From Paraburkholderia guartelaensis (GTDB lineage Bacteria > Pseudomonadota > Gammaproteobacteria > Burkholderiales > Burkholderiaceae): 64,000 bases of DNA. How positions within the stretch are numbered: the first letter of the stretch is position 1; each line of letters opens with the position of its first letter. The translations under genes were made by a program, and so were the position numbers. A model generated the notes under the pieces. That model worked only from the letters and a program-made list of their open reading frames with translations, was not told the DNA's origin and searched no databases. The DNA is taken from positions 186,001 to 250,000 of the forward strand of contig NZ_SMOD01000006.1 in the NCBI RefSeq assembly GCF_004353905.1, read 5' to 3'. Below, piece by piece: positions 1 to 8,520 of this stretch.

Positions 1-30
1 GCGTATGAAGTCCGCGAGGTTCGTCTGCAT
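1..30 (-). CDS. glcF: Glycolate oxidase iron-sulfur subunit GlcF, N-terminal fragment
   Basis: Only the first ten codons lie in the window. The complement of these bases reads MQTNLADFIR, which matches my recollection of the usual GlcF N-terminus in this family. The start codon is 18 bases after the glcE stop, so glcF is the third gene of a glcD-glcE-glcF operon. GlcF is the Fe-S subunit that passes electrons from the flavin subunits to the quinone pool during glycolate oxidation. The assignment rests on a very short stretch plus gene order. Confidence 0.75.
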   Translation of the reverse strand, partial: MQTNLADFIR

Positions 31-48
31 TGCCGCGTGTGGGTGTCG

Positions 49-1137
49 TCAGAAGTCGGAATACAGCCGGCCGCGATTGAAGATGCGGGCCGGGTCGAAG
101 GCGGCCTTCAGGCCGCGATGGATCTTCATGAGCGGCGCGGGCAAAGGCGTGAAGACCCCCGCGCTGCGGTCGTAGTCGCGCCCTGTGCGGAACATCGTGG
201 CGTGACCGCCGGCTTGCTTCGCGCTGATACGCACCGTTTGCGCGTCGGTTTCCGTGATCCACCAGCGCTGCGCGCCGCCCCATTCCATGAGCTGCGCGCC
301 CGGCAACTGCAGGGGCTCGGCGATCGAGGGCAGCGCGAGCCGCCACAGCGCCGCGTTGGGCGCAATCGACGCAAAGAACGGATCGGTCTGCTCGCGCAGG
401 CCCGCCCAGAAGCGCTCGGCCTCCACAGCGTCCACCACTTCGCCGCCCAGGCTCGCGCGGGCCGTCTTCACCGCGGCTTCCGCGCCCGCGAGGCGGACCG
501 CGAGCGTGCCGTTGCGCCAGGCGCTCGCCGTCATCGGCAGCGGGCGGCCGCCCCATTCGTTGAGCTTGCGCACGGCGTCGGTGCCGTTCATGTCGAACTT
601 GAGCGTGGTTTCCGCTTGCGGTACCGGCAGCACCTTCACCGAAAGCTCCAGCAGCAGGCCGAGCGTGCCGAGCGACCCCGCCATGAGCCGCGAAACGTCG
701 TAGCCCGCGACGTTCTTCACGACCTGGCCGCCGAAATGCAGCACCTCGCCGTGGCCGTTCATGAGCACCGCGCCCAGCACGAAGTCGCGCGGTGCGCCCG
801 CGCTCGCCCGCCGCGGCCCGGCAATGCCTGCGGCAATGCAGCCGCCCAGGGTGGCCTGTGCGCCGAAGTGCGGCGGCTCGAACGCGAGCATCTGGCTGTG
901 GGCCGCGAGCGCCGTTTCGATTTCCGCAAGCGGTGTGCCGGCGCGCGCCGTGATCACCAGTTCTGCCGGGTCGTACGCGGTGATGCCGCGGTGCGCGCGC
1001 GTGTCGAGAATCTCGCCTTCGAGCGACTGGCCGTACCAGTCCTTCGTGCCCCCGCCGCGAATGCGCAGCGCCCGGCCATCGGCGCTCGCCGCCCGGATGC
1101 GTTCGGACCAGTCCGAGACGATGTCGTCCTCTTCCAT
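49..1137 (-). CDS. glcE: Glycolate oxidase FAD-binding subunit GlcE
   Basis: A 362-residue protein, near the usual length of GlcE (about 350). It has the N-terminal PCMH-type FAD-binding domain, with the core motifs LGGCIAAGIAGPRRASAGAP and VVKNVAGYDVSRLMAGSLG, and ends with the family signature PARIFNRGRLYSDF. With GlcD and GlcF it forms the membrane-associated glycolate dehydrogenase that converts glycolate to glyoxylate. It follows glcD after a 141-base gap and precedes glcF by 18 bases, all on the minus strand. The ATG start at 1135-1137 opens MEEDDIVSDW. The gap to glcD is longer than usual inside an operon and holds no reading frame I would call. Confidence 0.93.
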   Translation of the reverse strand: MEEDDIVSDWSERIRAASADGRALRIRGGGTKDWYGQSLEGEILDTRAHRGITAYDPAELVITARAGTPLAEIETALAAHSQMLAFEPPHFGAQATLGGCIAAGIAGPRRASAGAPRDFVLGAVLMNGHGEVLHFGGQVVKNVAGYDVSRLMAGSLGTLGLLLELSVKVLPVPQAETTLKFDMNGTDAVRKLNEWGGRPLPMTASAWRNGTLAVRLAGAEAAVKTARASLGGEVVDAVEAERFWAGLREQTDPFFASIAPNAALWRLALPSIAEPLQLPGAQLMEWGGAQRWWITETDAQTVRISAKQAGGHATMFRTGRDYDRSAGVFTPLPAPLMKIHRGLKAAFDPARIFNRGRLYSDF

Positions 1138-1278
1138 GTCGTGATGGTCGCGCTCGTTCGTTATATGGTTCGTTCGATTGTACTGAGCGAACCTCTCCTG
1201 ACAACCCGGAGCGGACCCTCATGCGGGTCACGCGATATGCATAGACTGCGCGGTGCCGGGTGGGTGTTTGCGCGTCTG

Positions 1279-2784
1279 TCAGAACCGCGGCAACTCGGGG
1301 TGTGGCAGCAGATTCCCCCGCACGTGCATGCGCCCGTACTCGGCGCAGCGCGCACGGGTGGGGATGCCCTTGTCGGGGTTGAGCAACCTGGCCGGGTCGA
1401 ACGCGTGTTTTACCGCATGAAACGCGTCGCGCTCCTGAGGCGAGAATTGCACGCACATCGAATTGATCTTTTCGATGCCCACGCCGTGCTCGCCCGTCAC
1501 GGTGCCACCCAGTTCGACGCAGGTCTCGAGAATGTCCGAGCCGAAGGCCTCTGCGCGGTGCCATTCGTCGAGGTCGTTGCCGTTGAAGAGAATGAGCGGG
1601 TGCATGTTGCCGTCGCCGGCATGGAAGACGTTGATGCAGCGCAGTCCATACTGCTTTTCCATTTCGTGGATGCGCGCAAGCAGCGGCCCGATCGCGCGGC
1701 GCGGCACAGTGCCGTCCATGCAGTAGTAGTCGGGCGAGATGCGGCCCGCCGCCGGAAACGCATTCTTGCGGCCCGACCAGAAGCGCAGGCGTTCTTCCTC
1801 GGTGCGCGAGATCTGGATGCGCGTGGCGCCATGCTCGCGCAGCACCGTGGTCGTGCGCGCGATCTCGTCGGCGACTTCCTCGGGCGTGCCGTCGGCTTCG
1901 CACAGCAGGATCGCGGCGGCGTCGAGGTCGTAGCCCGCGTTCACGAACTCTTCCACGGCGCGCGTGGCCGGCTTGTCCATCATTTCGAGGCCGGCCGGTA
2001 TGATGCCCGAGGCAATGATGCCCGCCACGGCATCGCCGCCTTTCACGACGTCGTCGAAGCTCGCCATGATGACTTGCGCGGTTTGCGGGCGCGGAATCAG
2101 CTTGACGGTCACTTCGGTCACGATCGCGAACATGCCTTCGCTGCCGATCATTACCGCGAGCAGATCGAGGCCCGGTGCATCGGGCGCGAGCGAGCCGAAT
2201 TCGACGATCTCGCCGTCCATCGTCACTGCGCGTACGCGCAGCACGTTGTGCACCGTGAGGCCGTACTTGAGGCAATGGACCCCGCCCGAATTCTCCGAAA
2301 CGTTGCCGCCTATCGTGCAAGCGATCTGCGACGAAGGGTCTGGCGCGTAGTAAAGGCCGAAGGGCGCCGCCGCTTCGGAAACGGCCAGATTGCGCACGCC
2401 GGGCTGCACGGTCGCCGTGCGCGCGTAGGGATCGACTTCGAGGATGCGCTTGAAGCGCGCGAGCGAAAGCACAATGCCGTGCCGGATCGGCATGGCGCCG
2501 CCCGAGAGGCCGGTGCCCGCGCCGCGCGGCACGACCGGCACGTCGAGGCGCCGGCAGATCTGCACGATGCGTTGCACTTGCGACTCGGTTTCCGGCAGCG
2601 CCACGGCGAGCGGCAGCCGACGGTACGCGGCAAGGCCGTCGCACTCGTAGGCGACGGTGTCCTCCTCGCGATGCAGCAGGCAATGCGCCGGCAGCACGGC
2701 CATCAGCGCCTGGACTACCTCGCGCTGACGTTGCGCGAGCGCTTCCGGGCTCAGCTCGGGCAAGTTCGCCTCTGGTGCGTTCAT
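1279..2784 (-). CDS. glcD: Glycolate oxidase subunit GlcD (FAD-linked)
   Basis: A 501-residue FAD-linked oxidase, close to the 499 residues of E. coli GlcD. The PCMH FAD-binding domain shows PVVPRGAGTGLSGGA and IGGNVSENSGGVHCLKYGLT. The C-terminal FAD-oxidase domain shows NVFHAGDGNMHP and GTVTGEHGVGIEKI, the last being the catalytic-site signature of the glycolate/D-lactate dehydrogenase family. A strong ribosome site (GGGAGGAGAG) stands just before the ATG at 2782-2784. It is the first gene of the glcDEF operon and carries the catalytic flavin subunit that oxidises glycolate in the cytoplasm at the membrane face. A separate paralogue lies 48 bases upstream at 2833-4248. Confidence 0.95.
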   Translation of the reverse strand: MNAPEANLPELSPEALAQRQREVVQALMAVLPAHCLLHREEDTVAYECDGLAAYRRLPLAVALPETESQVQRIVQICRRLDVPVVPRGAGTGLSGGAMPIRHGIVLSLARFKRILEVDPYARTATVQPGVRNLAVSEAAAPFGLYYAPDPSSQIACTIGGNVSENSGGVHCLKYGLTVHNVLRVRAVTMDGEIVEFGSLAPDAPGLDLLAVMIGSEGMFAIVTEVTVKLIPRPQTAQVIMASFDDVVKGGDAVAGIIASGIIPAGLEMMDKPATRAVEEFVNAGYDLDAAAILLCEADGTPEEVADEIARTTTVLREHGATRIQISRTEEERLRFWSGRKNAFPAAGRISPDYYCMDGTVPRRAIGPLLARIHEMEKQYGLRCINVFHAGDGNMHPLILFNGNDLDEWHRAEAFGSDILETCVELGGTVTGEHGVGIEKINSMCVQFSPQERDAFHAVKHAFDPARLLNPDKGIPTRARCAEYGRMHVRGNLLPHPELPRF

Positions 2785-2832
2785 CTCTCCTCCCGTCTGT
2801 TGCGCTTGTGTGCGCTTCTCAGCGCTTGTCGG

Positions 2833-4248
2833 TTACACCGCCCAGCTGAAGATCTTGCCCGGGTTCATCAGGTTGTGCGGATCGAGTGCGTGCTTGATTG
2901 CGCGCATCGTGTCGATGGTGTCCGCGCCGTGCTCTTCCACGAGGAAATCCATCTTGTGCAGGCCTACGCCGTGTTCGCCCGTGCAGGTGCCGTCCATCGC
3001 GATCGCACGCTGCACGATGCGGTGATTCAGGCGCTCGGCCTCGTCGATTTCCTCGGGCTTGTCTGGGTCGATCAGGATCGCCACGTGGAAGTTGCCGTCG
3101 CCCACGTGGCCGACGATCGGGCAGGGCAGCGGCGAGGCTTTGAGATCGGTTTCCGTCTCGATCACGCATTCGGCGAGACGCGAGATCGGCACGCACACGT
3201 CGGTCGTCACGGCGCGGCAGCCGGGTTTGAGCTGCAGCATCGCGAAGTAAGCGTTGTGGCGCGCGTTCCACAGGCGGCTGCGGTCTTCGGGGCGTGTGGC
3301 CCACTCGAAGCCTTCGCCGCCGTGCTGCGCGGCAAGCTCCTGTACGAGTTGCGCCTGCTCAGCGACACCGGCCTCGGTGCCGTGAAATTCGAAGAAAAGC
3401 GTGTGCTTTTCGCGCAGCGTGAGGTTCGAATGTTTGTTGATCGCGCGCACCGCGAGCGAGTCGATGAACTCCACGCGCGCGATCGGCACGCCGATCTGGA
3501 TCGTCTCGATCACCGTGCGCACGGCCTCTGCCATCGAAGGGAACGCGCACACCGCGGCCGAGACTGCCTCGGGCTGCGGATAGAGTCGCACCGTGATTTC
3601 GGTGATCACGCCGAGCGTGCCTTCCGAGCCGACGAAAAGGCGTGTGAGGTCGTAGCCCGCCGACGACTTGCGTGCGCGCGTGCCGGTTTTGACCACGCGG
3701 CCGTCGGCGAGCACGGCGGTCAGGCCGAGCACGTTCTCGCGCATCGTGCCGTAGCGCACGGCATTGGTGCCCGAGGCGCGCGTGGCCGTCATGCCGCCGA
3801 TGCTCGCATCGGCGCCCGGGTCGATCGGGAAGAACAGACCCGTGTCGCGCAGCGCCTCATTGAGCTGCTTGCGCGATATGCCAGGCTCGACGGTCACGGT
3901 GAGATCTTCGGCGTTGATCGAGAGCACGCGGTTCATTTGCGAGAGGTCGATCGAGACGCCGCCCTGCACGGCCAGCAAGTGACCTTCGAGCGACGAGCCG
4001 TTGCCGTAGGGAATGATCGGTACGCCATGACGGGCGCACAGCTTCACGATGGTCTGGATATCCTCGGTGCTCTGCGCGAACACCACGGCGTCGGGCAGTT
4101 GCGGGTCGAAGGGCGATTCGTCGCGGCCGTGATGGGCGCGTACGGCTTCGGAGGTGGACACGCGTTCGCCGAACGCGCTGCGCAGTTGATCGAGGAGTTC
4201 AGTGGGGAACGGGCGGCGTGCGAGGGCCGGCGGCGCGGGGTGATTCAC
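2833..4248 (-). CDS. FAD-binding oxidase, probable D-lactate dehydrogenase (cytochrome type)
   Basis: A 471-residue protein with the same two-domain plan as GlcD. The FAD-binding half has PIIPYGNGSSLEGHLLAVQ and IDPGADASIGGMTATRASGT; the C-terminal half has PIVGHVGDGNFHVAIL and CTGEHGVGLHKMDFL. The wording of the motifs is closer to cytochrome-type D-lactate dehydrogenases (DLD family) than to GlcD, so the likely substrate is D-lactate or another D-2-hydroxyacid; this cannot be fixed from sequence alone. It lies just upstream of glcD with 48 bases between them on the same strand, so co-transcription with the glycolate oxidase genes is plausible and would join two 2-hydroxyacid oxidation routes. 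Confidence 0.87.
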   Translation of the reverse strand: MNHPAPPALARRPFPTELLDQLRSAFGERVSTSEAVRAHHGRDESPFDPQLPDAVVFAQSTEDIQTIVKLCARHGVPIIPYGNGSSLEGHLLAVQGGVSIDLSQMNRVLSINAEDLTVTVEPGISRKQLNEALRDTGLFFPIDPGADASIGGMTATRASGTNAVRYGTMRENVLGLTAVLADGRVVKTGTRARKSSAGYDLTRLFVGSEGTLGVITEITVRLYPQPEAVSAAVCAFPSMAEAVRTVIETIQIGVPIARVEFIDSLAVRAINKHSNLTLREKHTLFFEFHGTEAGVAEQAQLVQELAAQHGGEGFEWATRPEDRSRLWNARHNAYFAMLQLKPGCRAVTTDVCVPISRLAECVIETETDLKASPLPCPIVGHVGDGNFHVAILIDPDKPEEIDEAERLNHRIVQRAIAMDGTCTGEHGVGLHKMDFLVEEHGADTIDTMRAIKHALDPHNLMNPGKIFSWAV

Positions 4249-4328
4249 GCGGGTGTCTCCTTCGTATGGGTATGACTTCTGGCTCGATCCATTTTACGCT
4301 GAACGTTCGCGCCGCAAAGCCGCGCTCC

Positions 4329-4356
4329 TTTTGCTGCGGTGCACGAAACCTATAAT
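4329..4356 (+). promoter_or_regulatory. Probable sigma-70 promoter of the cobalamin adenosyltransferase gene
   Basis: A perfect -10 hexamer TATAAT at 4351-4356 lies about 86 bases before the adenosyltransferase start. A weak -35 candidate, TTTTGC, is at 4329-4334 with a 16-base spacer. The promoter points away from the divergent D-2-hydroxyacid dehydrogenase gene that starts at 4248. No cobalamin-riboswitch-like structure was recognised in the leader. Confidence 0.5.
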
Positions 4357-4442
4357 GGGGCCGGCAGCCGTGGGCGCCTCGCACGGCGCCGGGCGCACGT
4401 GATGCGCGACATGCGCGTATTTACAGCTTCGGAGAGCACAAC

Positions 4443-5018
4443 ATGGGCAATCGCCTGAGCAAGATTGCAACGCGCACCGGCGACGACGGCTCGACCGGAC
4501 TCGGCGACGGCAGCCGCGTGCGCAAGGACGACGCGCGCATCGCCGCGATTGGCGACGTCGACGAGCTGAACTCGCAGATCGGCGTACTGCTGTGCGAAAC
4601 GCTCCCCGACGACGTGCGCGAGGCGCTCGTCGCGATCCAGCACGACCTGTTCGATCTGGGCGGCGAGCTGTGCATACCGGGCCACACGCTCGTGACCGAC
4701 GAACACCTCGCGCGGCTCGACGGCTGGCTCGAGCACTACAACGCCACGCTGCCGCCGCTCAAGGAATTCATCCTCCCGGGCGGCTCGCGGGCGGCGGCGC
4801 TCGCGCATGTGTGCCGCACCGTATGCCGGCGTGCCGAGCGCGCGGTCGTCGCATTGGGTGCTTCGGCGAACTCAGGCCCGCCGCTCGCCGATACGCCGCG
4901 CCGTTATGTCAACCGGCTTTCCGACCTGCTGTTCGTGCTCGCTCGCGTGCTCAACCGGGCCGCGGGCGGCAGCGACGTGCTCTGGCGGCACGACCGGGGC
5001 ACGGGCAAGGGCGCGTAA
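4443..5018 (+). CDS. pduO: ATP:cob(I)alamin adenosyltransferase, PduO type
   Basis: A 191-residue protein with the typical PduO-type opening KIATRTGDDGSTGLGDGSRV and the helical-bundle motifs AIGDVDELNSQIG and RRYVNRLSDLLFVLAR. It transfers the adenosyl group of ATP to the cobalt of cob(I)alamin to give coenzyme B12, used for example by methylmalonyl-CoA mutase or ethanolamine lyase. No other cobalamin gene is nearby, so it may serve salvage or repair. A consensus -10 box stands upstream. It is followed by hmp on the same strand after 211 bases, but hmp has its own regulatory site. Confidence 0.93.
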   Translation: MGNRLSKIATRTGDDGSTGLGDGSRVRKDDARIAAIGDVDELNSQIGVLLCETLPDDVREALVAIQHDLFDLGGELCIPGHTLVTDEHLARLDGWLEHYNATLPPLKEFILPGGSRAAALAHVCRTVCRRAERAVVALGASANSGPPLADTPRRYVNRLSDLLFVLARVLNRAAGGSDVLWRHDRGTGKGA

Positions 5019-5187
5019 GACATAAAAGGGCGTGAGCAAGCGCCGCCCTCGTCCGAAAAAGACTGTTTCCCGCATCGCAAAAGCTCCTCCGAAGCCCGCG
5101 CGGCGGCCATCCGCCGCGCATTCACGGCTGGCGCAATCCGGAAATTGCTGGGGTGCGACAAAATGCCTGGGTCGGCCTGTCGCATTA

Positions 5188-5210
5188 AAGATGTATCTTG
5201 TGTGCATCTT
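5188..5210 (+). promoter_or_regulatory. NsrR-type operator upstream of hmp
   Basis: Two half-sites, AAGATGTATCT (5188-5198) and GTGTGCATCTT (5200-5210), stand as an 11-1-11 inverted repeat. This is the spacing of the NsrR consensus in proteobacteria, whose half-site is close to AAGATGYATTT. One further A-T pair (5187/5211) extends the symmetry. The site ends 19 bases before the hmp start, where a bound repressor would overlap the promoter or transcription start. NsrR is a nitric-oxide-sensing Fe-S repressor of hmp in many bacteria. The nsrR gene itself is not in the window. Confidence 0.78.
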
Positions 5211-5229
5211 TACCACGGAGAAGCCGTAA

Positions 5230-6432
5230 ATGACTGCGCTCACCGCCGACCAGATGGCCCGCGTGAAGGCCACTGCGCCCGTTTTCGCCGAGCACGGCGC
5301 CACGATCACCAAGCATTTCTACAAGCGGATGTTCGCCGCGCACCCCGAGCTCAAGAACATCTTCAACCAGACGCATCAGCAAAGCGGCAGCCAGCCCGAA
5401 ACGCTCGCCCGCGCGGTGTATGCCTACGCGGCGAACATCGACAATCTGGGCGCGCTCGGCGGCGCGGTCACGCACATCGCGCACAAGCACGCGAGCCTGA
5501 ACATCCGTCCGGAGCACTATCCGATCGTCGGCCGCCATCTTCTCGGCGCAGTCGTGGACGTGCTCGGCGACGCAGTGGACCAGCCCACGCTCGACGCCTG
5601 GGCCGTAGCCTACGAGCAACTCGCGAACATCATGATCGGCACCGAGGCGAAGCTGTACGAGGGCGCTTCGTGGAGCGGCTTCCGTCCGTTCAAGGTGATG
5701 CGCAAGCAAGTCGAAAGCGACGAGATCACCTCGTTCTATCTCGCGCCGGCCGACGGTGCATCCGCAGGCGGCTTCGAGCCGGGCCAGTACGTGAGCGTGA
5801 CGCGTTTCGTCGACAAGCTCGGCGTGGACCAGCCGCGTCAGTACAGCCTCTCGGACGCGCCCCACGGCAAGTGGCTGCGCATCTCGGTGAAGCGGGAAAC
5901 TGGCCGCGGCGACGCGCAGCCGGGCCACGTGTCGAACATCATGCATGACGGCGTGGAAGAGGGCACGGTGGTGCACGTGAGCGCGCCGATGGGCGAATTC
6001 ACGCTCGATCGCAAGAAGACGTCGCCAGTCGTGCTGATGAGCGGCGGCGTGGGCATCACGCCGATGAAGTCGATGCTCTCCACGCTGATCGCCGAGCGCA
6101 GCGAGCGCAAGGTGACCTTCGTGCACGCATGCCGTAACGCGCAGGTGCACGCATTCCGCGACTTCCTGCGTCACGCGGTCTCCGAGTACCCGAACGTCAA
6201 GCGCGCGGTGTTCTACGAAGAAGTCGGCGCAAACGACCGCCAGGGCGTGGACTACGACTTCGAAGGGCGCATCGATATCGGCCGCGTCGAAGCGGATGTG
6301 CTGCTGCCCGACGCCGACTATTACTTGTGCGGCCCCGTGGCGTTCATGCGCGAACAGCGCGAGGCGCTGATTGCCCGCGGCGTCGATGCTTCGCGCATCC
6401 ACACGGAGATCTTCGGCTCCGGCATGCTGTAA
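5230..6432 (+). CDS. hmp: Flavohaemoglobin, nitric oxide dioxygenase
   Basis: A 400-residue flavohaemoglobin, matching the family length (E. coli Hmp 396). Residues 1 to about 140 are the globin domain, with the proximal haem region VTHIAHKHASLNI and the following HYPIVGRHLLGAV. Then come a ferredoxin-reductase-like FAD domain with PRQYSLSDAP and an NAD-binding domain with MSGGVGITPMKSML. The enzyme oxidises NO to nitrate with O2 and NAD(P)H in the cytoplasm. The ATG at 5230 has a GGAG ribosome site at 5217-5220. An NsrR-type operator upstream predicts induction by NO, and a strong bidirectional terminator follows the gene. Confidence 0.97.
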   Translation: MTALTADQMARVKATAPVFAEHGATITKHFYKRMFAAHPELKNIFNQTHQQSGSQPETLARAVYAYAANIDNLGALGGAVTHIAHKHASLNIRPEHYPIVGRHLLGAVVDVLGDAVDQPTLDAWAVAYEQLANIMIGTEAKLYEGASWSGFRPFKVMRKQVESDEITSFYLAPADGASAGGFEPGQYVSVTRFVDKLGVDQPRQYSLSDAPHGKWLRISVKRETGRGDAQPGHVSNIMHDGVEEGTVVHVSAPMGEFTLDRKKTSPVVLMSGGVGITPMKSMLSTLIAERSERKVTFVHACRNAQVHAFRDFLRHAVSEYPNVKRAVFYEEVGANDRQGVDYDFEGRIDIGRVEADVLLPDADYYLCGPVAFMREQREALIARGVDASRIHTEIFGSGML

Positions 6433-6481
6433 CGTTGCACATCTGGCACGCTGAAATTACAAACTGAGTATGCCGAACGAA

Positions 6482-6509
6482 AAAACGCCGCGCGAGAGCG
6501 CGGCGTTTT
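6482..6509. terminator. Bidirectional intrinsic terminator between hmp and the GlxA-like regulator gene
   Basis: Arms AACGCCGCGC and GCGCGGCGTT form a 10-pair GC-rich stem with loop GAGA. It is flanked by an A tract on the left and a T tract on the right, so both strands carry the hairpin plus U-run. It separates the convergent hmp gene (ends 6432) and the regulator gene (ends 6551). Confidence 0.85.
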
Positions 6510-6550
6510 GCGTATGCAGCCGTAAAACATGTATCGAATTGCGACCGGCA

Positions 6551-7555
6551 TCACTCGCCCGAAGCCCGCCGGTTCACGGCGCGATACCCCGATGGCGAAA
6601 TCGAGAGCCTGCGCCGGAAGATCCGCGCGAGGCGTTCGCCGCGCGGCACGCCGCAGCGTTGTGCGATCTCGTCGATGGGAAGATTCGTTTGCGCGAGCAG
6701 CAGGCAGCTAGCGTCGAGCCGGGTACGCAGCAGATATTCGGACGGCGTGAGGCCCGTTTGCGTCTTGAAGTGGCGCAGGAAATTTCGCATGCTCATCTGC
6801 GCAACGCGCGCCGCATCGGCCACCGAGATCGGCTGATGGTAGTTCTCGCGCAGCCAGTGCGCGGCCGAGTTGATCTTGCCATTTGCGCTGTCCGCTTCGC
6901 CATCGTCGAGCATGGGGCCGAGCCGTTCCCACGAGCCCGGCATCGAGTCCTCGGACACGCGCTGTGCGAGCGCGACGCCGTGATTGCGCTTGACCACCTT
7001 GAGCGCGGCGACGAGCGCCTCGGAAGGCGTCACGACCGAAGCACCGGCATTGCGCGCTTCCAGCGCCCGGCGCAGCCGTTGCGCGGAGCTGGCCGTATTG
7101 CCGCCCGTGCGCAGGAAGGGCACATCGGCAGCGGCGAGTACGGCGCGTCCTTCGCCCAGTGCACGGATGATGCGCACTTTCGGTGCGAGCGTCTGCAGCC
7201 GGGTGATGAGTCGCGCATTATCGCGTGCCTCCATCGCACCGGGGCCGCCGGCGATGAATAGTGTGTCGAAGCCGCTGCGCAGCGGGCCATGCAGGCTCTC
7301 GGACCATATGCGCAGGCCGCAGCCGCTGGCCACGTTGCCGCCAGGCTCGGAAAGCATAACGATCGAATAAGCAGGAAGCGTATCGGCGCAGGCGTCGTTG
7401 GCGAGACGAAACACATCGGCGAGCAAGGTCACGTCCCCGAGCGGGAAGCCCTCGAAAACCAGGATGCCTATGCGTTTGGCCACGTGTCCGAACTTCAAGT
7501 GAGCGCCGCGCGGCTGGAAAGCAGCTTGCCGGCAGACCACCCTATCGATGTACAT
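6551..7555 (-). CDS. GlxA-family transcriptional regulator (DJ-1/PfpI-like domain plus AraC helix-turn-helix)
   Basis: A 334-residue regulator. Residues about 25-190 form a DJ-1/PfpI-like ligand domain (KRIGILVFEGFPLGDVTLLA, DTLFIAGGPGA). The C-terminal 100 residues are an AraC-type double helix-turn-helix (SVADAARVAQMSMRNFLRHF and RRLSISPSGYR). Where GlxA-type domains usually have a nucleophile elbow with cysteine, this protein reads ALGEGRAVLA, so the domain probably senses rather than catalyses. A good ribosome site (GAGGAAC) precedes the ATG at 7553-7555. A clear paralogue of equal length lies at 11108-12112, and the pair brackets the glycoside hydrolase and Nudix genes, which suggests a role in EPS control. 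Target and signal are unknown. Confidence 0.88.
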   Translation of the reverse strand: MYIDRVVCRQAAFQPRGAHLKFGHVAKRIGILVFEGFPLGDVTLLADVFRLANDACADTLPAYSIVMLSEPGGNVASGCGLRIWSESLHGPLRSGFDTLFIAGGPGAMEARDNARLITRLQTLAPKVRIIRALGEGRAVLAAADVPFLRTGGNTASSAQRLRRALEARNAGASVVTPSEALVAALKVVKRNHGVALAQRVSEDSMPGSWERLGPMLDDGEADSANGKINSAAHWLRENYHQPISVADAARVAQMSMRNFLRHFKTQTGLTPSEYLLRTRLDASCLLLAQTNLPIDEIAQRCGVPRGERLARIFRRRLSISPSGYRAVNRRASGE

Positions 7556-7877
7556 GGCCGGTTCCTCGCGCAGAAAGGATTCGCAGGAGTACGTTGCGTT
7601 TTTTGCGCCGCGCGCCCTGATCCGGCTGTGTCGGGCTGTTACATGCGGTCACATCACGCTCTCGGGATTCATGATAGGCCGGTGGGCTGCTGGCGCACGC
7701 CGCAGTCTGAAAATGCCGAGAAGTTGGCAGAATGGCTCGGTATGCTGGGCAAGGCGGCGCGGCCCTGGCGCAGCGATGCATCCGGCGCCGCGGGCCCATA
7801 CAGGCGTCTAGCGTGAGCTTAATGAAAGCCGTGCGGACAATGCATGAGGCGCGCGCATGCCTGTCAGCTCGGCGTTT
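7556..7877. other. Intergenic region between the GlxA-like regulator and the Nudix hydrolase
   Basis: About 320 bases between two minus-strand genes, serving as the leader and promoter region of the regulator gene that starts at 7555. Short overlapping frames are present on both strands, but none has a convincing ribosome site or recognisable product. I see no terminator hairpin, repeat or clear operator. Confidence 0.5.
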
Positions 7878-8330
7878 TCAGCAGAAATATTGTTTCGTAT
7901 TGTTGTGCACGTCGTCGCGCGTGAGTAGCTCTTCGGGCCAGAGCCACGCGTACTGGCTATGCTGGTCAAAGCGCCCGACGGGCACCGTGCTGTCCAGCAT
8001 GAACGCATAGGCAAGCACTACATAGTGTGTGCCGATGCCGTTCTCTGCCGCGAAGTTGTCGGGATAGTGATGTTCGTACACGCCGACAAAGCGCGCCGCG
8101 GAGCGCTGCATGCTCGCAATGCCGAGTTCCGTTTCGACGATGCGGGTGAACGCGGCGTCTAGCCGTTCGTCTTTGCGGATGCGTCCGCCGGGAACGAACC
8201 AGGTGCCGCGTGCGGGGCGGTTGCGTCGCTGGCCCACAAGCACGCGGCCGTCGGCGTCGGCGACGATCAGGTCCATCGCGATGAGCGGTGCGAGCCGCAC
8301 CACCTCCAGGAATTCTGTAGGCGACAGCAT
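7878..8330 (-). CDS. gmm: GDP-mannose mannosyl hydrolase (Nudix family)
   Basis: A Nudix hydrolase of about 150 residues, resembling E. coli Gmm/WcaH. The N-terminus FLEVVRLAPLIAMDLIVADA, the GDP-mannose-type segment RNRPARGTWFVPGGRIRKDE and the end DDVHNNTKQYFC are the signatures. The Nudix box is the GMM variant (GGRIRKDERLDAAFTRIVE). The enzyme hydrolyses GDP-mannose (and GDP-glucose) to GDP and the free sugar, so it can tune the GDP-mannose pool used by manC, gmd and fcl of the EPS locus. The frame is open upstream to a GTG at 8414, but family alignment favours the ATG at 8328-8330 (MLSPTEFLEV), which lacks a strong ribosome site. In the colanic acid locus the equivalent gene sits between fcl and wcaI. 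Confidence 0.88.
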   Translation of the reverse strand: MLSPTEFLEVVRLAPLIAMDLIVADADGRVLVGQRRNRPARGTWFVPGGRIRKDERLDAAFTRIVETELGIASMQRSAARFVGVYEHHYPDNFAAENGIGTHYVVLAYAFMLDSTVPVGRFDQHSQYAWLWPEELLTRDDVHNNTKQYFC

Positions 8331-8520
8331 GGACGAGCGTATCCGCGGGGTGTCGGTCGTTTCGATTAGATGGTCCGAAGCGCAGTCGCTGCGCACACGG
8401 CGCGTGTGAAGCACGCGGCACGTTCATCAGCAGTCTAGGCGGGTCAAAAACGCGTTGCACTGTCCAGAGCCGCCTAAGTCTCGCTATCGTGGGCCAAGAT
8501 GCGAACCGTGACCCTCGCGC

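Noticed and set aside
37..4275. A 1412-codon open frame on the plus strand opposite the glc genes
   Set aside because: It is the antisense shadow of three clear FAD-oxidase genes in GC-rich DNA; its translation is Arg/His-rich and has no recognisable domain.
4249..4442. A possible cobalamin riboswitch ahead of the adenosyltransferase
   Set aside because: The leader is too short and no B12-box-like sequence was seen.
5032..5229. A 65-codon plus-strand frame between the cobalamin adenosyltransferase and hmp
   Set aside because: It spans the NsrR operator and the hmp ribosome site and shows no family features.
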